Positions 7,094 through 7,861 of a stretch of DNA of 7,861 nucleotides are shown one piece after another. Made by a program: the position numbers and the translations under genes. Where the stretch lies: positions 1 through 7,861 of the forward strand of contig CAIOKL010000259.1 in assembly GCA_903858915.1 (NCBI GenBank). Direction: 5' to 3'. Source of the stretch: an uncultured Alphaproteobacteria bacterium. GTDB taxonomy: Bacteria; Pseudomonadota; Alphaproteobacteria; Rickettsiales; UBA1997. The notes below the pieces were generated by a model, which was given only the letters and a program-made list of their open reading frames with translations, searched no databases and was not told the origin of the DNA. The number at the start of each line of letters is the position of its first letter. Position 1 is the first letter of the stretch.

Positions 7094-7795
7094 ATGCGAT
7101 TTAGCGCTAATTTAAATATCATTATTAAGGCAATCGAGAAGGCTTCCAATCACATTTCTCGCGATTTTGTTGAGCTTGAAAATTTGCAATCAAATCCCGC
7201 CTCGGCATCCAAATTTACAAGCGCCTCTTATAATCGCGTCAAGCAAGTTTTAATCGAAGATTTCGCCAAATTTCGTCCCGAATTTAATATTGTTTTTAGC
7301 GACGGACAAAAAGTTTCTGTTCAAGAAAATTCCGAATATAGTTTGATTATTCATGTGGTCGACGGCATTGAAAATTTACTGCGCGCTTCAACCGATTTCA
7401 CCGTTAGCATCGCCTTAATTTATCGCAATAGCAATGGACAAAGTGAAGCAATTTCGGTGGCAATTTCTAAAATTATCGGTGGCGAACTTTACTACTCAGA
7501 GAAGGGTTTTGGTGCATATTTAAACAATCGTCGAATTCGAGTTTCCAAAAGAACTAATAAAGCCGAAATGTTGACGGTTTGTGACGATATAAAATTGGCG
7601 GAAACTTTAAAAATTATGCCTCGCAATTTGGGTTGCAAAACTCTTGAAATTGCCAATTTAGCTTCGGCAAGAATTGAACAAATAATTTACAAAAAAACCA
7701 ATTTTGAATTTTATCAACCATTCTTTCTGCTCTTGAAAGAAGCGGGTGGAAAGGTTGTTGAAGAGGATGATAAATTTATTCTCAGCAATAATTAA
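7094..7795 (+). CDS. Inositol monophosphatase (SuhB-like) family protein, catalytic residues degenerate
   Basis: The 233-residue protein matches the alphaproteobacterial SuhB/IMPase pattern along its length. ISRDFVELENLQ (21-32) fits the N-terminal helix wording, DFTVSIALIY (101-110) the strand after the active-site loop, and GGELYYSEKGFGAYLNNRRIRVS (129-151) the central sheet. LLKEAGGKV (213-221) and FILSNN (228-233) fit the C-terminal part. The catalytic boxes are eroded. The GEE metal-binding position reads FSDG (68-71). DPLDGT reads HVVDGI (87-92), keeping only the second Asp (Asp90). The WD..AG box before LLKEAGG reads EFYQPFF (205-211) without its Asp. Family members are usually about 260-270 residues; the shortening is in the middle and at the last helix. 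Because Mg-dependent phosphatase activity needs these acidic residues, I infer an inactive or repurposed homologue, so no gene symbol is given. The reading frame is intact. The start is 16 bases after the sdhA stop, without a Shine-Dalgarno, suggesting co-transcription. Confidence 0.8.
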   Translation: MRFSANLNIIIKAIEKASNHISRDFVELENLQSNPASASKFTSASYNRVKQVLIEDFAKFRPEFNIVFSDGQKVSVQENSEYSLIIHVVDGIENLLRASTDFTVSIALIYRNSNGQSEAISVAISKIIGGELYYSEKGFGAYLNNRRIRVSKRTNKAEMLTVCDDIKLAETLKIMPRNLGCKTLEIANLASARIEQIIYKKTNFEFYQPFFLLLKEAGGKVVEEDDKFILSNN

Positions 7796-7861
7796 TTAAA
7801 ATGTTTTCAAAATAATTTTATAATTATAAAAAATTAATTTATAAAAAAATTATTGCCGTTA
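7796..7861. other. A/T-only intergenic end with weak inverted repeats
   Basis: After the TAA at 7793-7795 the sequence is nearly pure A/T up to 7854. It contains a perfect 16-base palindrome, TTTTATAATTATAAAA (7816-7831), nested inside a 9-bp inverted repeat (7811-7819 with 7846-7854). No G/C-containing stem or clean T-run follows, so I cannot call a terminator. A chance origin in this composition is quite possible. No open reading frame of note begins here. Confidence 0.3.

Noticed and set aside
7816..7831. Perfect 16-base A/T palindrome as a terminator or protein-binding operator
   Set aside because: All A/T, no T-run after it, and such palindromes are common by chance in sequence of this composition.
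1..7861. tRNA, rRNA, CRISPR array, insertion sequence or phage remnant
   Set aside because: No cloverleaf-like segment, regularly spaced repeat, terminal inverted repeat or transposase motif was seen on either strand; almost all of the window is covered by six recognisable genes.

Overview
This window looks like chromosomal housekeeping DNA from a strongly AT-rich alphaproteobacterium. The best guess is a Rickettsiales-like or other host-associated or streamlined lineage. The evidence is an AddA of the alphaproteobacterial type, a fabF-mltG pair in the usual proteobacterial order, an SdhA closest to the mitochondrial/alphaproteobacterial form, and very AT-rich spacers. The lineage is an inference from remembered family motifs, not from a database search. 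All five complete genes end in TAA, and none of the six gene starts has a recognisable Shine-Dalgarno sequence.

Left part, minus strand (reading from 5270 down to 1). A family 2 glycosyltransferase of the dolichyl/polyprenyl-phosphate mannosyltransferase type (4521-5270, TTG start) is followed by fabF (3186-4451), mltG (2138-3184) and the N-terminal 692 codons of addA (1-2076, running off the window). fabF and mltG are separated by a single base and must be one transcription unit. A 15-bp hairpin lies between mltG and addA. A weaker AT hairpin lies directly after the glycosyltransferase stop. The products serve lipid-linked sugar synthesis (glycosyltransferase), fatty acid elongation (FabF), peptidoglycan strand release (MltG) and double-strand-break repair (AddA).

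Right part, plus strand. sdhA (5311-7077) diverges from the glycosyltransferase across only 40 bases. It is followed after 16 bases by a degenerate inositol-monophosphatase-family gene (7094-7795) that keeps the fold signatures but has lost most of the metal-binding residues. The sdhA gene stands alone: sdhB, sdhC and sdhD are not next to it. The last 66 bases are almost pure A/T and hold only weak inverted repeats.

No tRNA, rRNA, CRISPR array, insertion sequence, phage gene or obvious defence system was seen. I did not find an exciting new system. The most interesting items are the apparent pseudo-enzyme downstream of sdhA, the isolated and divergent SdhA, the strand-asymmetric hairpin before addA, and the consistent absence of Shine-Dalgarno sequences.
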